From: Clitoria ternatea
Lineage: Eukaryota > Streptophyta > Magnoliopsida > Fabales > Fabaceae
Length of the DNA stretch: 64,000 nt
Assembly: GCA_037962975.1 (NCBI GenBank)
Contig: CM075673.1
Location: forward strand, 117,633,001-117,697,000
Direction: 5' to 3'
In this document: positions 48,191 through 59,167 of the stretch, piece after piece
Layout of the letters: every line of letters starts with the position of its first letter
How positions within the stretch are numbered: position 1 is the stretch's first letter
Notes under the pieces: model-generated
The model's input: the letters and a program-made list of their open reading frames with translations, nothing else
The model's database searches: none
What the model was told of the DNA's origin: nothing
Program-made: the position numbers and the translations under genes

Positions 48191-49408
48191 ATGGCAGAAG
48201 AAACATCTTGGACCAGCCACAACGATGAGAGAATAAGGGAAAGTGGTTCAGCTTTAGAAGCTGGTGAGGAAGGTGAAAGAGAAGCAATAAATGGTGTTTC
48301 TGTGGATGTGATTTTGCCAGATGACTTGTTGGAACGAATCCTAGCCTATCTCCCTATTGCAAGCATTTTCAAAGTTGGTTGTGTGTGTAAGAGATGGCAT
48401 GAAATTGTTAATTCAGAGAGATTCTTATGGAGCCTCTCACATGCTGTACCACAGAAGCCTTGGTACTTTATGTTCACTAGCTGTGATGAACCAATTGGTT
48501 TTGCTTTTGATCCCATCCTTAGGAAATGGTATCGCATTGAACTTCCATGCATTGCCACTTCTAATTGCCTTATTGCCTCATCATGTGGCTTGGTTTGCTT
48601 CATGGACAATGACATAACAAGTGGTGCTGAATTATGCATCTGCAACCCAATTACCAGAAGCTACAAGAAGCTTGAGGAGCCTCCGGGTTCGAAATTTTCT
48701 GACTATAGTGCATTGGCAATCTCAGTGAGCAGAGAATCTCACAGTTACAATCTGGCAATTGTAAAATCCAAGCAAGTCCCTGAGAACTTTTTCCAGTGGG
48801 ATATCTCAATTTATATATACAATTCTGAGGAAGCAACCTGGTTGACATCTTCAACACAAGTCATGATGGGGTGGAGAGGTGGTGATGAGAGTGTGATCTG
48901 CAATGGTGTGCTATACTTTCTAGTCTATTCAACCGGAGGTGGTGGCCGGCCGGAAAATCGACATGCCCTTGTTGCATATGACATGTCAAACCATTCCTCT
49001 CAAGGTTGCTTAACAACCAGCTTTGTTCAGGTACCTTGTTCTCTAACATGTGGCCGTTTGATGAATCTGAAGGAGAAGCTTGTAATGGTGGGAGGAATTG
49101 GTAAGCTTGATCGACCAGACATAATAAAAGGAATTGGTATTTGGATTCTTAATGATACGAAGTGGGAAGAGGTTGCTCGAATGCCTCATAGATTCTTCCA
49201 AGGATTTGGAGAGTTTGATGATGTTTTTGCTAGTAGTGGTGCAGATGATCTAATATATATTCAGAGTTATGGAGCTCCAGCACTTCTCATATTTGACATG
49301 AGCCATAAACTATGGAAATGGTCACACAAGTGCCCTGTCGCAAAAAGATTTCCTCTGCAGCTTTTTACTGGATTTTGCTTTGAGCCCAGACTCGAAACTA
49401 GTCCCTAG
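48191..49408 (+). CDS. HWS-like: F-box protein, HAWAIIAN SKIRT-like
   Basis: An intact single-exon gene of 405 codons. The F-box is at residues ~38-82 (LPDDLLERILAYLPIASIFK ... CKRWHEIV), the Skp1-binding part of an SCF ubiquitin ligase. The rest is a kelch/beta-propeller-like region with the blocks QKPWYFMFTSCDEPIGFAFD, SCGLVCFMDND, GWRGGDESVICNGVLYF, SLTCGRLMNLKEKLVMVGGI, RFFQGFGEFDDVFASSGADD and a C-terminus LQLFTGFCFEPRLETSP. These match what I recall of Arabidopsis HWS (At3g61590, ~411 residues) nearly end to end. HWS controls organ fusion and growth and modulates miRNA activity. The start is the first ATG of the frame, in a good context (ATGGC). Nothing in the sequence suggests damage, and its intact state among transposons suggests selection. 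Confidence 0.93.
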   Translation: MAEETSWTSHNDERIRESGSALEAGEEGEREAINGVSVDVILPDDLLERILAYLPIASIFKVGCVCKRWHEIVNSERFLWSLSHAVPQKPWYFMFTSCDEPIGFAFDPILRKWYRIELPCIATSNCLIASSCGLVCFMDNDITSGAELCICNPITRSYKKLEEPPGSKFSDYSALAISVSRESHSYNLAIVKSKQVPENFFQWDISIYIYNSEEATWLTSSTQVMMGWRGGDESVICNGVLYFLVYSTGGGGRPENRHALVAYDMSNHSSQGCLTTSFVQVPCSLTCGRLMNLKEKLVMVGGIGKLDRPDIIKGIGIWILNDTKWEEVARMPHRFFQGFGEFDDVFASSGADDLIYIQSYGAPALLIFDMSHKLWKWSHKCPVAKRFPLQLFTGFCFEPRLETSP

Positions 49409-50790
49409 ATAAATCTCTTCACAATCAACACCTGCTATATTCAGAATTGTGTCAAAGGTTTCTGCTCAATGTTCCTCTGTTGTTCTTTAAGTAGAAATTT
49501 ATTATGATCTTCACATTTCATACAAAATGTTCTAGCTGATAAAACTGCTTATTCATGGATACTTGAATATTATTAATCGCATTTAAAAATACCACAACTT
49601 TACTTTTTTTTTTTACCCTTTTCTTTGTTCTGTCTCTATTTGCAGTTGCTCTAACAATAATTAATACCTTCTCCATCTGTTTTTGTTGAGTTACAATGAA
49701 ATGTATAATGAATGTACTAGTCTGCATGGTGTGTTACTGGTGCTTCTTGTTTGTTAAAGTAAAATATTTTCTCACCATGGAAGTTTATCTTTGTTTTCCC
49801 AAAAAAATGACTCTAGAATTCCTTATTGTGAGTAGAGTACTTTCCTTCTGGTTACTAGTATCAGTTTGGTAATTCGGTTATGAATAAATTTTGATCAATT
49901 CAAGACACCTTCAAATTTTGTGACTAATAGATCAAAAATTTATTTGTAGTCATAGTTGATTCCAAGTTAGAACCAATCACGCACTTAGAGATGTATAATA
50001 CTCAAGTTGTTGCGCCCTTCTAAAACTTGGTAAAATTTTCAAAGGCATGGTGTGATTTCTGGAACTGGTTTCATAGTTGGGCAAAAGTTGTTTAATGCTT
50101 AACAGTCTTAATCATGTTCCATAAGGCTATAACTGTTTCAAGACTTCTGAGTGAGTACTTATAGAAGGAAAAAGGTAAGAAGAATTAAATATGATAAAGT
50201 GAATCAAGCTTCTCCCATATGAAGAAATTTGATTCATTGTATTTCCTCCTTTTATACAAACCTACTGAAAGTCTTATTCCAGTAGAGAACAAAGAGAAAG
50301 GAGAAAAATCCTTACACAGACCTATCTTTGTAAGTAACTTGAGGCTCCTTATTGATTTTGAATTAACTTTATAGAACCTTTTGAAACATCCTTAAATGTA
50401 TGTTTCGACTTATTGGTGAGCCAATGGGCATGTTATGCTAAGATCTCGTTCTATATTGTGATTGAGAGTGTGTCTTCCGTACAACACTTTTATATTTTAC
50501 AAATTAAGAAGGGAAGAAAAAAAAAACTTGTTTTTTAAGCATTGGAGGGGAAGTGAGGTCCACGAGTGTCTTTAGCAAAGGTGGGTTTTCGTTGGTGGAG
50601 ATGTGACAAATAAAGATTAAATAAGCAAACACTGGCCAACAAGGCAAGCAAAGAATATCCAAAACGGCTTCTCAGTTGGGATTGGGATGCGTAAGTTGCC
50701 CACTGGACATGAAACAAGACAAATGTGTCACATCCTATTAAATTTATGAAAGCTTAATTCTTGGTTTTTAAAATCTAAAATTTCAACTCT
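49409..50790. other. 3' flank of the F-box gene, gene-free
   Basis: A likely 3' UTR with possible poly(A) signals (AATGTATAATGAATG near 49,697; AATAAA-like word near 49,882). Otherwise nothing is recognised. A short minus-strand ORF at 50,535-50,717 has a hydrophobic stretch but no family match. Confidence 0.45.
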
Positions 50791-50799
50791 CACAACTTA

Positions 50800-51288
50800 G
50801 GGTTTTTTTTTAAAAAATTGAAATTGTGGTAGTTGAGAAAATATTTGATTGTTTGGAGTGGAAAACATCATATTATGTTTACATTTCATACCTCCATCAT
50901 GCGAAATACATGCATGGTTGACACGTGACGTTTCGTCCTGTGAGTATGTGAAATGACTGCATACATGATAATTAAATAAAAGTTGCATGCAACATAAGTT
51001 AAACTTGGAACCCATCAAACAAAACAAGGCATGACAACCATTGGGACAACTGTTTCCTTGGTACAAATGATGAATGTTATTAGACATAATTCGTTTAGCA
51101 TTGGGACAACGGTATACGAAATCCTTGTAGCCCATCAGGCAACGTGTAAACCATACACGCGTTTCGCAGATTGGATATGCGAAATGTAAACATGATGTGA
51201 TGTTTTTTACCCCGGACAATTAAATATTTTCTCAACTACCTCCATTTCATTTTTTAAAAAAAATGTCCCATTTTTTTTAAAAAAACCC
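50800..51288. mobile_element. Mutator-like MITE with ~110-bp inverted repeats and 9-bp TSD
   Basis: The element starts GGGTTTTTTTTTAAAAAA and ends TTTTTTAAAAAAACCC. The inverted arms continue through GGTAGTTGAGAAAATATTT (left) against AAATATTTTCTCAACTACC (right) to ATGTTTACATTTC against GAAATGTAAACAT. It is flanked by a perfect 9-bp duplication CACAACTTA (50,791-50,799 and 51,289-51,297), the size left by Mutator transposases. The interior (~270 bp) has no ORF of note. Confidence 0.88.
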
Positions 51289-51297
51289 CACAACTTA

Positions 51298-51899
51298 CAA
51301 TTTTAAAGTGATTACCTATGCTTCGTTTAGTTGATTGTTATGTTAACTAAATCGAGGTTTGATCAATGAAAAAAATCAATTGGTTCAACAGAATTTTGAT
51401 TATTTCAAACAATGTGAAAAATCAATATGAATTAAAATTAACCATTAGATTACTCCATTTTCATATTTCTATTTCCCAATTGAATATCAAATGGGCTCTT
51501 AGATTCTTCAATAACTGGTCGACTCTAGAGGATATAAAAACATAAACATAATAATATGAAAAGAATGAGAAAATATTCTTTTTGTTGTAGGATTTTTGAA
51601 AAAAAATATATGAACAGATATTAAATTATTTTAATGCCATTAAATATCTTTTTCTATGGTTGGAGGAATGAGAAAAACAACAACAATCATTGATATTTAA
51701 AGACAAAATGTTGGGGAAGTTTCTTACATTTACTCGTTAAAAAAATTTAACCTATCAGTTACTTTTCAAGATATAAGATAAAATTTATCAAGAAAGTTTT
51801 TAGATGTCCATTCTTTCCAATAAATTTCTTCCCACACTTCACCATCAACCAAACGTAATCTAGCTGATAAAAAAAAAAGCTAAATGTATATTCAGCTAA
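51298..51899. other. Gene-free spacer
   Basis: AT-rich, no coding sequence or terminal repeats recognised. Confidence 0.5.
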
Positions 51900-52448
51900 G
51901 ATAGAAAATTCATCTTATATTGCTAACTCAATTAAGTATAATACTGATACAAATATGCTCGACCTTTTTCTAAAGACTTATGTGCATATTGTTTCCTCCG
52001 AATTAGCTAAGGTCCCTTTATCTCTTTATTTTAGCAGATTATCTCTATCTCCTTAATTTTTAGGAAATTATCCTTATCTATTGGATATTGAGCCAAGATC
52101 AAAGCCCTTCCTTGATGTATAAATACAACTTCAGAGCCCCTATAATTCAAGTGACATTTTGAGTAAAGAACTCTATTTTTCTAGAGTAATTCTCTAGGGT
52201 TTTGTGCGTTACGAACTCATTGTGAACACTTTGGTGCCCACCGTGGAGTCCGTTAAAATGGTTCCCACATCACACAAAGTAAAACTGACTCTAAGAAGGA
52301 AGAAGATGGTGACTACATACAACAACCCCAACCGAAGAGAAAAATGAGACACCCAGGGAAACTAGGAAGGACATCAGGGTGGTGACAATCAATTGAAGGA
52401 AACTTTCACCCTCATCAGAACATTGCAGCCTACCGTCGAAGAGTTGAG
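51900..52448 (+). mobile_element. 5' LTR end and leader of a truncated gypsy-type element
   Basis: It has a TATA-like TGTATAAATACAACTTC near 52,117 and an LTR-like end ATTGTGAACA at about 52,228. TTGGTGCCCACCGTGGAGTC (52,231-52,250) comes next, close to the TTTGGTGCCCACCGTGGGG phrase found after LTRs of several plant gypsy/LARD families. About 200 bp of leader or gag start follow before the family-A element breaks in at 52,449. The LTR start is not resolved. Confidence 0.55.
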
Positions 52449-54460
52449 TGTAACAACCCAAATTTTAGAGAAATAAATTTATTGAATGATGATAATTAAT
52501 TATTTGTGGTCCAATATACATGGGAAAATTAGTTAGACACTAATTATGATTTATTGGTAGGTTAAGATTTACCAAAATTGAATAGATGGTGTGGGATCCA
52601 CTAAGTCAAATTGGATATTTGATGGGCCTAGAATATTTAGAATATTATTGTGGTTATGGTGGTATGGTTAAAATAATTTTTGGAGCTGAGGAAACATTTA
52701 TTCGAACACAATGTATGATACTAAACGGCAAAAATATGAGGCAAATAAAATTAAAAGAAAAATACAAAATCCCTTTTTCCCTTTCCATTTGACCATGTGC
52801 ACTTTTGCTCTCTTTTCTACTTCCTTTTATCCATTGGGTAATAGGATTTATTGACCTTTGGAAAAAGTAGAGTGATGCACCCTTCGAACCAATGGACAAA
52901 TACCAATTTTGGGCACTTTTCTCTCTCTTCTCTCTTCTCATTTTTGGTGGTCCATCTTCCTCTTCACTCTATACTTCATTTTCTTCTTCTTCTTCATCTC
53001 TTTTTCATTAAAACCGTCCACCTTCTCCTCCATGCCTAAACTTCCAATTTCTTTGCAAAACCCTTGATTTATAAAGGATTAAAGGGACTTTAGGGCAAAA
53101 CTCAACTCATCTTCCTCTATTTCCCTCTTATTTTTGTGCTTCATTTTAAGCTTGGAGAAAAAGATGAGTTCTCATGACACCCATGGTTTTATTAATGGTT
53201 TTGAGGTTGTTAAAGTATTCTATTGGGAGATTGAGTGTTATTTTGATGAATGAATGCATGTGAAACCCAAAATCTTAGGGTAGAGGACCATTGGAATTTT
53301 GTTGTTGTTGATAATTGTATAAATGTGATGTTGTGGTCTTGGAAGTGATAGAGTGATGCAATGAAATGATTGGGCTTGATGTTGGACAATTTTTTTTGTT
53401 GAAAACCCTAACCTATGAAAATTTAGGGCTTTTGGTGAAATTGATGAATTTGGGGTCTATGGTCTTGAGAATGATTTTTGGATGAAGAAATGAGTTTTGG
53501 AATGGTTGGTAATAGTTATTGATGTTGAGGTTTGAGAAATTAAGAGATAGTGGAAGGCACTAAGTTGGAAAATTGGTTGAAGTGGTATTTAGAGTGTGTT
53601 GGGTTTAGGAGTTGTTGTGTGTTTAAGACATGTTATGTGTTCTAGATATAATAATGAATAATTAGAATTTGAAATAATGCCTTGAAAGGCCAATTGATTG
53701 AGGTTTATATGTATGTAATGTAGGACCTTTTCTGAACGACGAGGCGGGACTGTCGGATCGCTCATAATTCTTCACTTGAGGTAGGAGAGGAGTTATATTC
53801 TAAATGCATGAATTGATTATTAGTGATTGATGTATGTCATATTGCACATGTTGTCTTGCCTATGTGATATTGATGAATCTTAATGTTGAATGTTGTGAGA
53901 TTGTTATGCTTGGCTAATGTGTGTTGTGCATTTAGAATATTGGTGGTATGCTTTGTGGTGTTTGATCCTTGACTTGAGATTTTAAGGCAATTGTGATGCC
54001 TTGTGTTAATTGAGAACATGTGTAAAATTCACCATAATTATTGAATGATGGGTATTGTTGTTGAATGAGAATGAATATGATTATGAGTATACCCTTGTAT
54101 TCTTGATGATAGATTTATGAATGTTGATAATGATGATTATTAAGGCCATTGTGATTGATACAAGATGAACTTGTATTTATGAGTTATAAATGTGTTAATG
54201 AAAGTATTATGATGCCACATTGAAAATTTATAATAATGGCGATAATCAATGAAACTAAAATCCACTAAGAATTGGGTGGTGTTATGATGATGGTGATGTT
54301 TGATGAGTGACATGATAGGATGCATAGTGTGAGAATACACTTGATTTACATTGCATTGCATCCATGGCATATTGCATAGCTGCCGGTATTGGATGTTAGG
54401 GGCTCCTTCGATTAGCCCAGTAGGAGGGAGGCTCTATGCATGAGTGTTGTTGTTGTTGTT

Positions 54461-57400
54461 TGTAACACCCCCTTATATACACCAGACATATATCTATTCT
54501 TCTTGCTCTTTTTTTTTAGAAAGATATACATATTTATCACTTCTTATCTCGTGTATACAAGGACGTATATACATCTGATTTTGTTTGAATTTTGAAGGTA
54601 AAAAGTTTCAAATTATTCATAATGATAAAATGAACTTTCAGAAAATCATAAGTGATCAAAGATTACAGTATCATATCCAAAGAATAAGGTTTATTAAAGT
54701 TTAACATTTACATTGATTTACAATCATCCAACTTAATATTGTATTAAGGTAAACTAAAACTAAAAATTTAATACCTCTACTTCGATTGTAACCAATTATT
54801 TCCTTATCTTCAAACCATGTGATTTTGAATCCTATTCTTGTCACATCTCTTCTCCTATCCGATTGAGGATGAGACCAATTTACCCTCTTGTAATTTCATC
54901 CTTTCATCTTGAACTGCTAGCTATATATCATATAACATATATTTTGGACACAGAATTCAAACAAGAAGGAGTGAGAAACAGAATATAATACTTTACAGAT
55001 AAGACATAAGCATAAGGGTTTTCACAATCTAATATAATAATTTCAATCACAACCATATACATAATCAATTATGAATGTAGAGTTTTCATAACATAACAAT
55101 TATATTTTCATTCACAACCACCCACATAGAATGTCACAATCATATGAATGTCATGCAGTGTTTTTAATACTACCATATCATTCATTCTATGCATGTGGGC
55201 CCTTAAAGTTTTAGTTTGCACTGGGCCAACCAGGAGTTTACACTGTTCCATAAATTCTGGATAATAACAACATAAATGCCTTCATGGCATATGAACCGCT
55301 CAACTGGCGTGGAAACACTTAGAGACTAGTCAGACTGAGAAAGTTTTTATTGTGAAAGTACCCGACACTAGGGAGTGACCCCAGGTCACCTGAAGCACCC
55401 TTTCACACCCTCTCATCCCAAGGCTCGTAATTAAGCCTCCTCTAATGTATCATCGGTTTCTATAATCTGTCCCCAGGCAATATCACATCTCATTTCTCTT
55501 TAATGATTCATGATGCATGAACTACTCGCATATTTAGTTGGTTAAGACTTTTAGAAACTCAATTATTAAATACCATAAAGGTTCACAAAATCATCTCAAT
55601 AAACTGTACATTCCCATAATTTCTTCTTTAAACTTCTGTTATACAGAAACAAATTTAGTACAGTCTTCAAATTCAGATCTTACCAAAATTGAGTTTCCAA
55701 GCCTTAAATATCTCAAAACTTTCTCTTAAAAAAACTTCACATATTTACATAATCTTTCCAAATTTGAATCTTAACTAGATTGAGTTTAGAAATCTCGACC
55801 ATAACAAAATATCCTTTAGTTATTTCCTTAGGGAAAACCAATTTAAATTTCTGATTTCTAAAAGAATATATATATATATATATATATACTTTAAATCATT
55901 AATTAAGAATACTTAAAACTATAAAAATTTTCTTTAATTCAAGAATTAATTATCTCAACCTCTGATTTTCATAAAATAGCTTCTTTCTAATACTAGATTT
56001 TATACTAGAGATTAAAAATAAAGTTAATGAAAATTATTTCTAAGAAGAAATAAAAGACTAGAATAATGATAAAATACTTTCTCTTAGAATAAAAATTTAA
56101 AGAGTAAGGTAAGAAAATTCTTTCTGAGTTTTAACTTTCCGTCATGCTTACTATATGCTCAAACTCCATATCACAAGGTCATCAATCATAATAAAATATT
56201 ATCAATCACAATATCATCAATCATAATCAAATAATGTTAATCACGATCAAATAATATCGATCACAATTAAATATCAATAATAATTATAAACAAATCAATT
56301 AAATATAATTCAAATTTTAATGGTTATTTAAATTATTAAAATTAATTTTGAGTCCTTATAGTCCATTCCTTGCATAGGCCTATGTAAGTCCATATAATCC
56401 AGTCCTTACATAGGTATAGTCCAGTTCGTATAGGTTATAAAAATCCAAGTCCTTGCATAGGTATGTTAGAGTTAGTTAAACCAGATATTTAATTTAAAAT
56501 TTATTAAAAATTTTAAGTTAAAAAGTTAATATTTAAAATAATAATATTTTCAAATTTAAAAGGAGTAGGGGACTCCTCCCATTATTCTTATGTCTTTTCA
56601 TATTGTTATTGTAAATCCATGCACACCTCGTCTCCGAGTTCTAAAACATACCAATTTCATTTTAATATAGTTACAAGATGAAAACTAAGATCACTACTTA
56701 AAGCAAAAATGGTAAATCTTGAATAGTGAATAGTGAATAGTAATAGTAAATAGTAAAACGTGAATAGTAACGGTAAATAGTAAATCATGAATAGTAATGA
56801 TAAATAGTAAATTGTAAATAGTAAAACGTGAATAGTAAAGGTAAATAGTAATAGTAAATAGTAATTTACTATTTGAATAGTAATTTACTATTGAAATAGT
56901 AATTTACTATTGAAATAGTGTTTTACTATGGAGAATAGTAACTTAAAATAATATTATTTCCAGTATAATAATAGATTTCTAAAAACGATATAAAAATAAC
57001 CCTAAAAAATATAAAAGAGATGTATTCGTACCTTAGAATTTTAGTAGAACCTTCTTCCAAAAAAATTTATTTCTCTCTCTTACTTCCACCACTATCTCAC
57101 TAGCACTACTATATTAAGAAAACTTAATCTGAAATTGTGAATTCTAAAGAAGAATTCCTTCGGTATTTATAGGAAAAAAATTACTATGCATTCTATTATT
57201 TTAATATAAAAGTACTGTGCATTTTTTGAAATTTAAAACCTGGTTACTATGCACCTTTTGAAAATTTCGTACATGCATAGTATTTTACATAGTAAATGTC
57301 GGCAGAATTATTAAGCCAAATAGTAACCTTCACTCGGTATATTTTAAATATTCAAAATTAATCCTTTTTGAAATTTAGCGATATTATATCAGTTCTCACT

Positions 57401-58078
57401 AATTTTATGATAAGTAACATAAAGTTTAAATTTTAAAAATCTAAAATTTTTTGTTAATAAAAATTTATTAGTACGTTTTCAATTTTTTTAAAATTGGTAA
57501 AAATCAAGATTTTACTCAAACCGATAATTTTTAGATAAGTCTACTTGAAATGGATTTTAGAAAATTTTCTTATAATTTAAATTTACATTCTTGTAAATAT
57601 TTTTAATTTTAAGTAACTTTATCTGAATTTAAAATTATTTAAAATATATTATTTTATTAAAATATTTCAAAAATTTCAAAAAATTCCAGAAAATCATAAA
57701 TATTATGTAGATCAAAAAGTTCTAAACAACATAGTCTAATTCCTTCAAAATTTTATTTTAAAATTCTAGTAAGAGTTAAATCTTAAATATGTAAAAACAT
57801 AAATATAAGAACATAAAATAAAAATGGTGAATAATAAAAATATTAAAAATTCTTAATATAATTTTCTTAATTTGTGAATACTAATTAAGTCATTCTAAAA
57901 TTCTTATTCAGAAATATTTTTATTTTTTTATTATTATTATTTTAAAAAAACAAATAATTAAATATAAATACCAAAATTTCAAAAAAAATGATAATAATAA
58001 ACTAACTTATAGTAAGTATTTCTCAAGAAAGATATATTAATATCTATTTTCTATTTGTGTTGAAAATGGGATGTTACA
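54461..58078 (+). mobile_element. 3.6-kb solo LTR nested in the family-A LTR
   Basis: It begins TGTAACACCCCCTTATATAC and ends AAAATGGGATGTTACA, with inverted termini, and is flanked by a perfect 5-bp duplication TTGTT (54,456-54,460 and 58,079-58,083). No gag or pol and no second internal terminus, hence a solo LTR (or a non-coding element of the same form). It contains a TA dinucleotide run near 55,868-55,886, a short repeat family around 56,360-56,465 (AGTCCTT.CATAGG) and the AATAGT array. Confidence 0.82.
56721..56942. repeat. AATAGT short-period array with palindromic units
   Basis: AATAGT occurs about 18 times in 220 bp, at first separated by TAAA, AACG or GGTA. The last third switches to units containing the palindrome AATAGTAATTTACTATT. 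Confidence 0.85.
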
Positions 58079-58270
58079 TTGTTTACCCTAGTGACTCGGT
58101 GTGTAAGTCACGAAGCTACCCAAACTTAGCTACGGGGAGCTGCATATGGTTGACCTGGTGGGGGGTGGCTCTTTAAGGAGCAGGTGTCCCCGGTGGTCCT
58201 TTAGATCACAGTTGCCATGGTATAATTCATGGTTGGCCCGCAACATCTTTATGTTGTTTACGTTGTTTAC

Positions 58271-59112
58271 TGATAAGCGTGTATTGTGTGTTGTTTTTGG
58301 TTGTTTTTAGGTCTAGTTTTTAGGGTTTTTGCATATTGTTCAAGCTCGATTCCCTTGATTTTGATTCTTTTCCACACATATTACTTGGTTGTTCCTATTT
58401 TGCAGGATCAATGATATTTTAGGTCTCTTTTGAGGAAAAATGGCAAAGTGGATAAAGGAAGAGACTTATGAGGCCTTTAGGAGTGCATTTTGGCAAGGTT
58501 GGAGGAAACCACTGCCAGTGGTGGACAACCACCAGCCGTGGTTAGCACTGGAAGAAAGGGAAAAACAGGTCAGAGGCCACCACTGGCTGTGGTTATCCAC
58601 CACTGGCCGTGGTTATCCACCACTGGCCGTGGTGGGCACTGTGGAACACTATGGAGCATTGTTGAAGCAAAGAATAGGAAGTCAGAGGCCACCACTGGCC
58701 GTGGTTATCCACTATTGGCCGTGGTTGGCTCTTCCTGTTACCCAAAATTACACATTTAATGATTAAGAGGAACAGGGTTCGAACCACTGGCCGTGGTTAT
58801 CCACCACTAGCCGTGGTTGTCGCCTACGAGGCCCAAATATCTAATTTTGTTTAGGGTTTTTATGGGGGAAGTTGAGGAAAGTTAGACAGACTTCCTCTGA
58901 GATAGTTTTGAGAGACAGCTTTTGGGGAGATTTTGAAGGCTCTTTGAGGAAGAATTCATTGGAAATCAAGAATCAATTCATCAAGGGAGATCAACTCTGC
59001 AGATTTGGGAGAAAGAGTTTGCAATCCTAATGAGAACTAATTTGTAATTCTAGAACCCTAGTTTACACTTTTGATTCCTTTTATGTTTGGCATTGATTTT
59101 GTTATGTATGTG
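58271..59112 (+). mobile_element. Probable LTR fragment (Athila-like start)
   Basis: The border with the family-A remnant reads TTTAC|TGATAAGCGTG; TGATAAG is a common start of Athila-type LTRs. The segment has no real coding region, carries the CCACTGGCCGTGG repeat cluster, and ends where an Ogre-type LTR start (TGAACACC) appears at 59,113. No TSD partner or LTR end was found, so the family call is tentative. Confidence 0.35.
58577..58821. repeat. CCACTGGCCGTGG repeat cluster (~20-bp units, three groups)
   Basis: Units of the form CCACTGGCCGTGGTTAT recur about seven times: three in a row at 58,577-58,635, two at 58,689-58,730 and two at 58,781-58,821. The intervening sequence is partly shared (AGTCAGAGGCCACC). 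Each unit has complementary arms CCAC and GTGG. Confidence 0.85.
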
Positions 59113-59135
59113 TGAACACCTATTTTTTTCCAGCA

Positions 59136-59167
<32 letters not shown>

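Larger units (their letters stand above)
52449..58270 (+). mobile_element. Family-A LTR (second copy), interrupted and truncated
   Basis: It begins TGTAACAACCCAAATTTTAG and is collinear with the solo LTR at 8,153. Shared blocks include AATAATTTTTGG near 52,673, GAGGCGGGAC near 53,742, ACTTGAGGTAGGAGAGGAG near 53,773, and a GGCATATTGCATAG region near 54,366. It is interrupted by another LTR at 54,461-58,078. About 190 bp resume (58,084-58,270: GTGACTCGGTGTGTAAGTCACG and so on). The right end is lost at a TGATAAGCG junction near 58,271. No coding sequence. Confidence 0.7.

Noticed and set aside
58440..58766. 108-codon ORF starting MAKWIKEE
   Set aside because: Most of it is the CCACTGGCCGTGG repeat and it lies in an LTR-like segment; no family resemblance.
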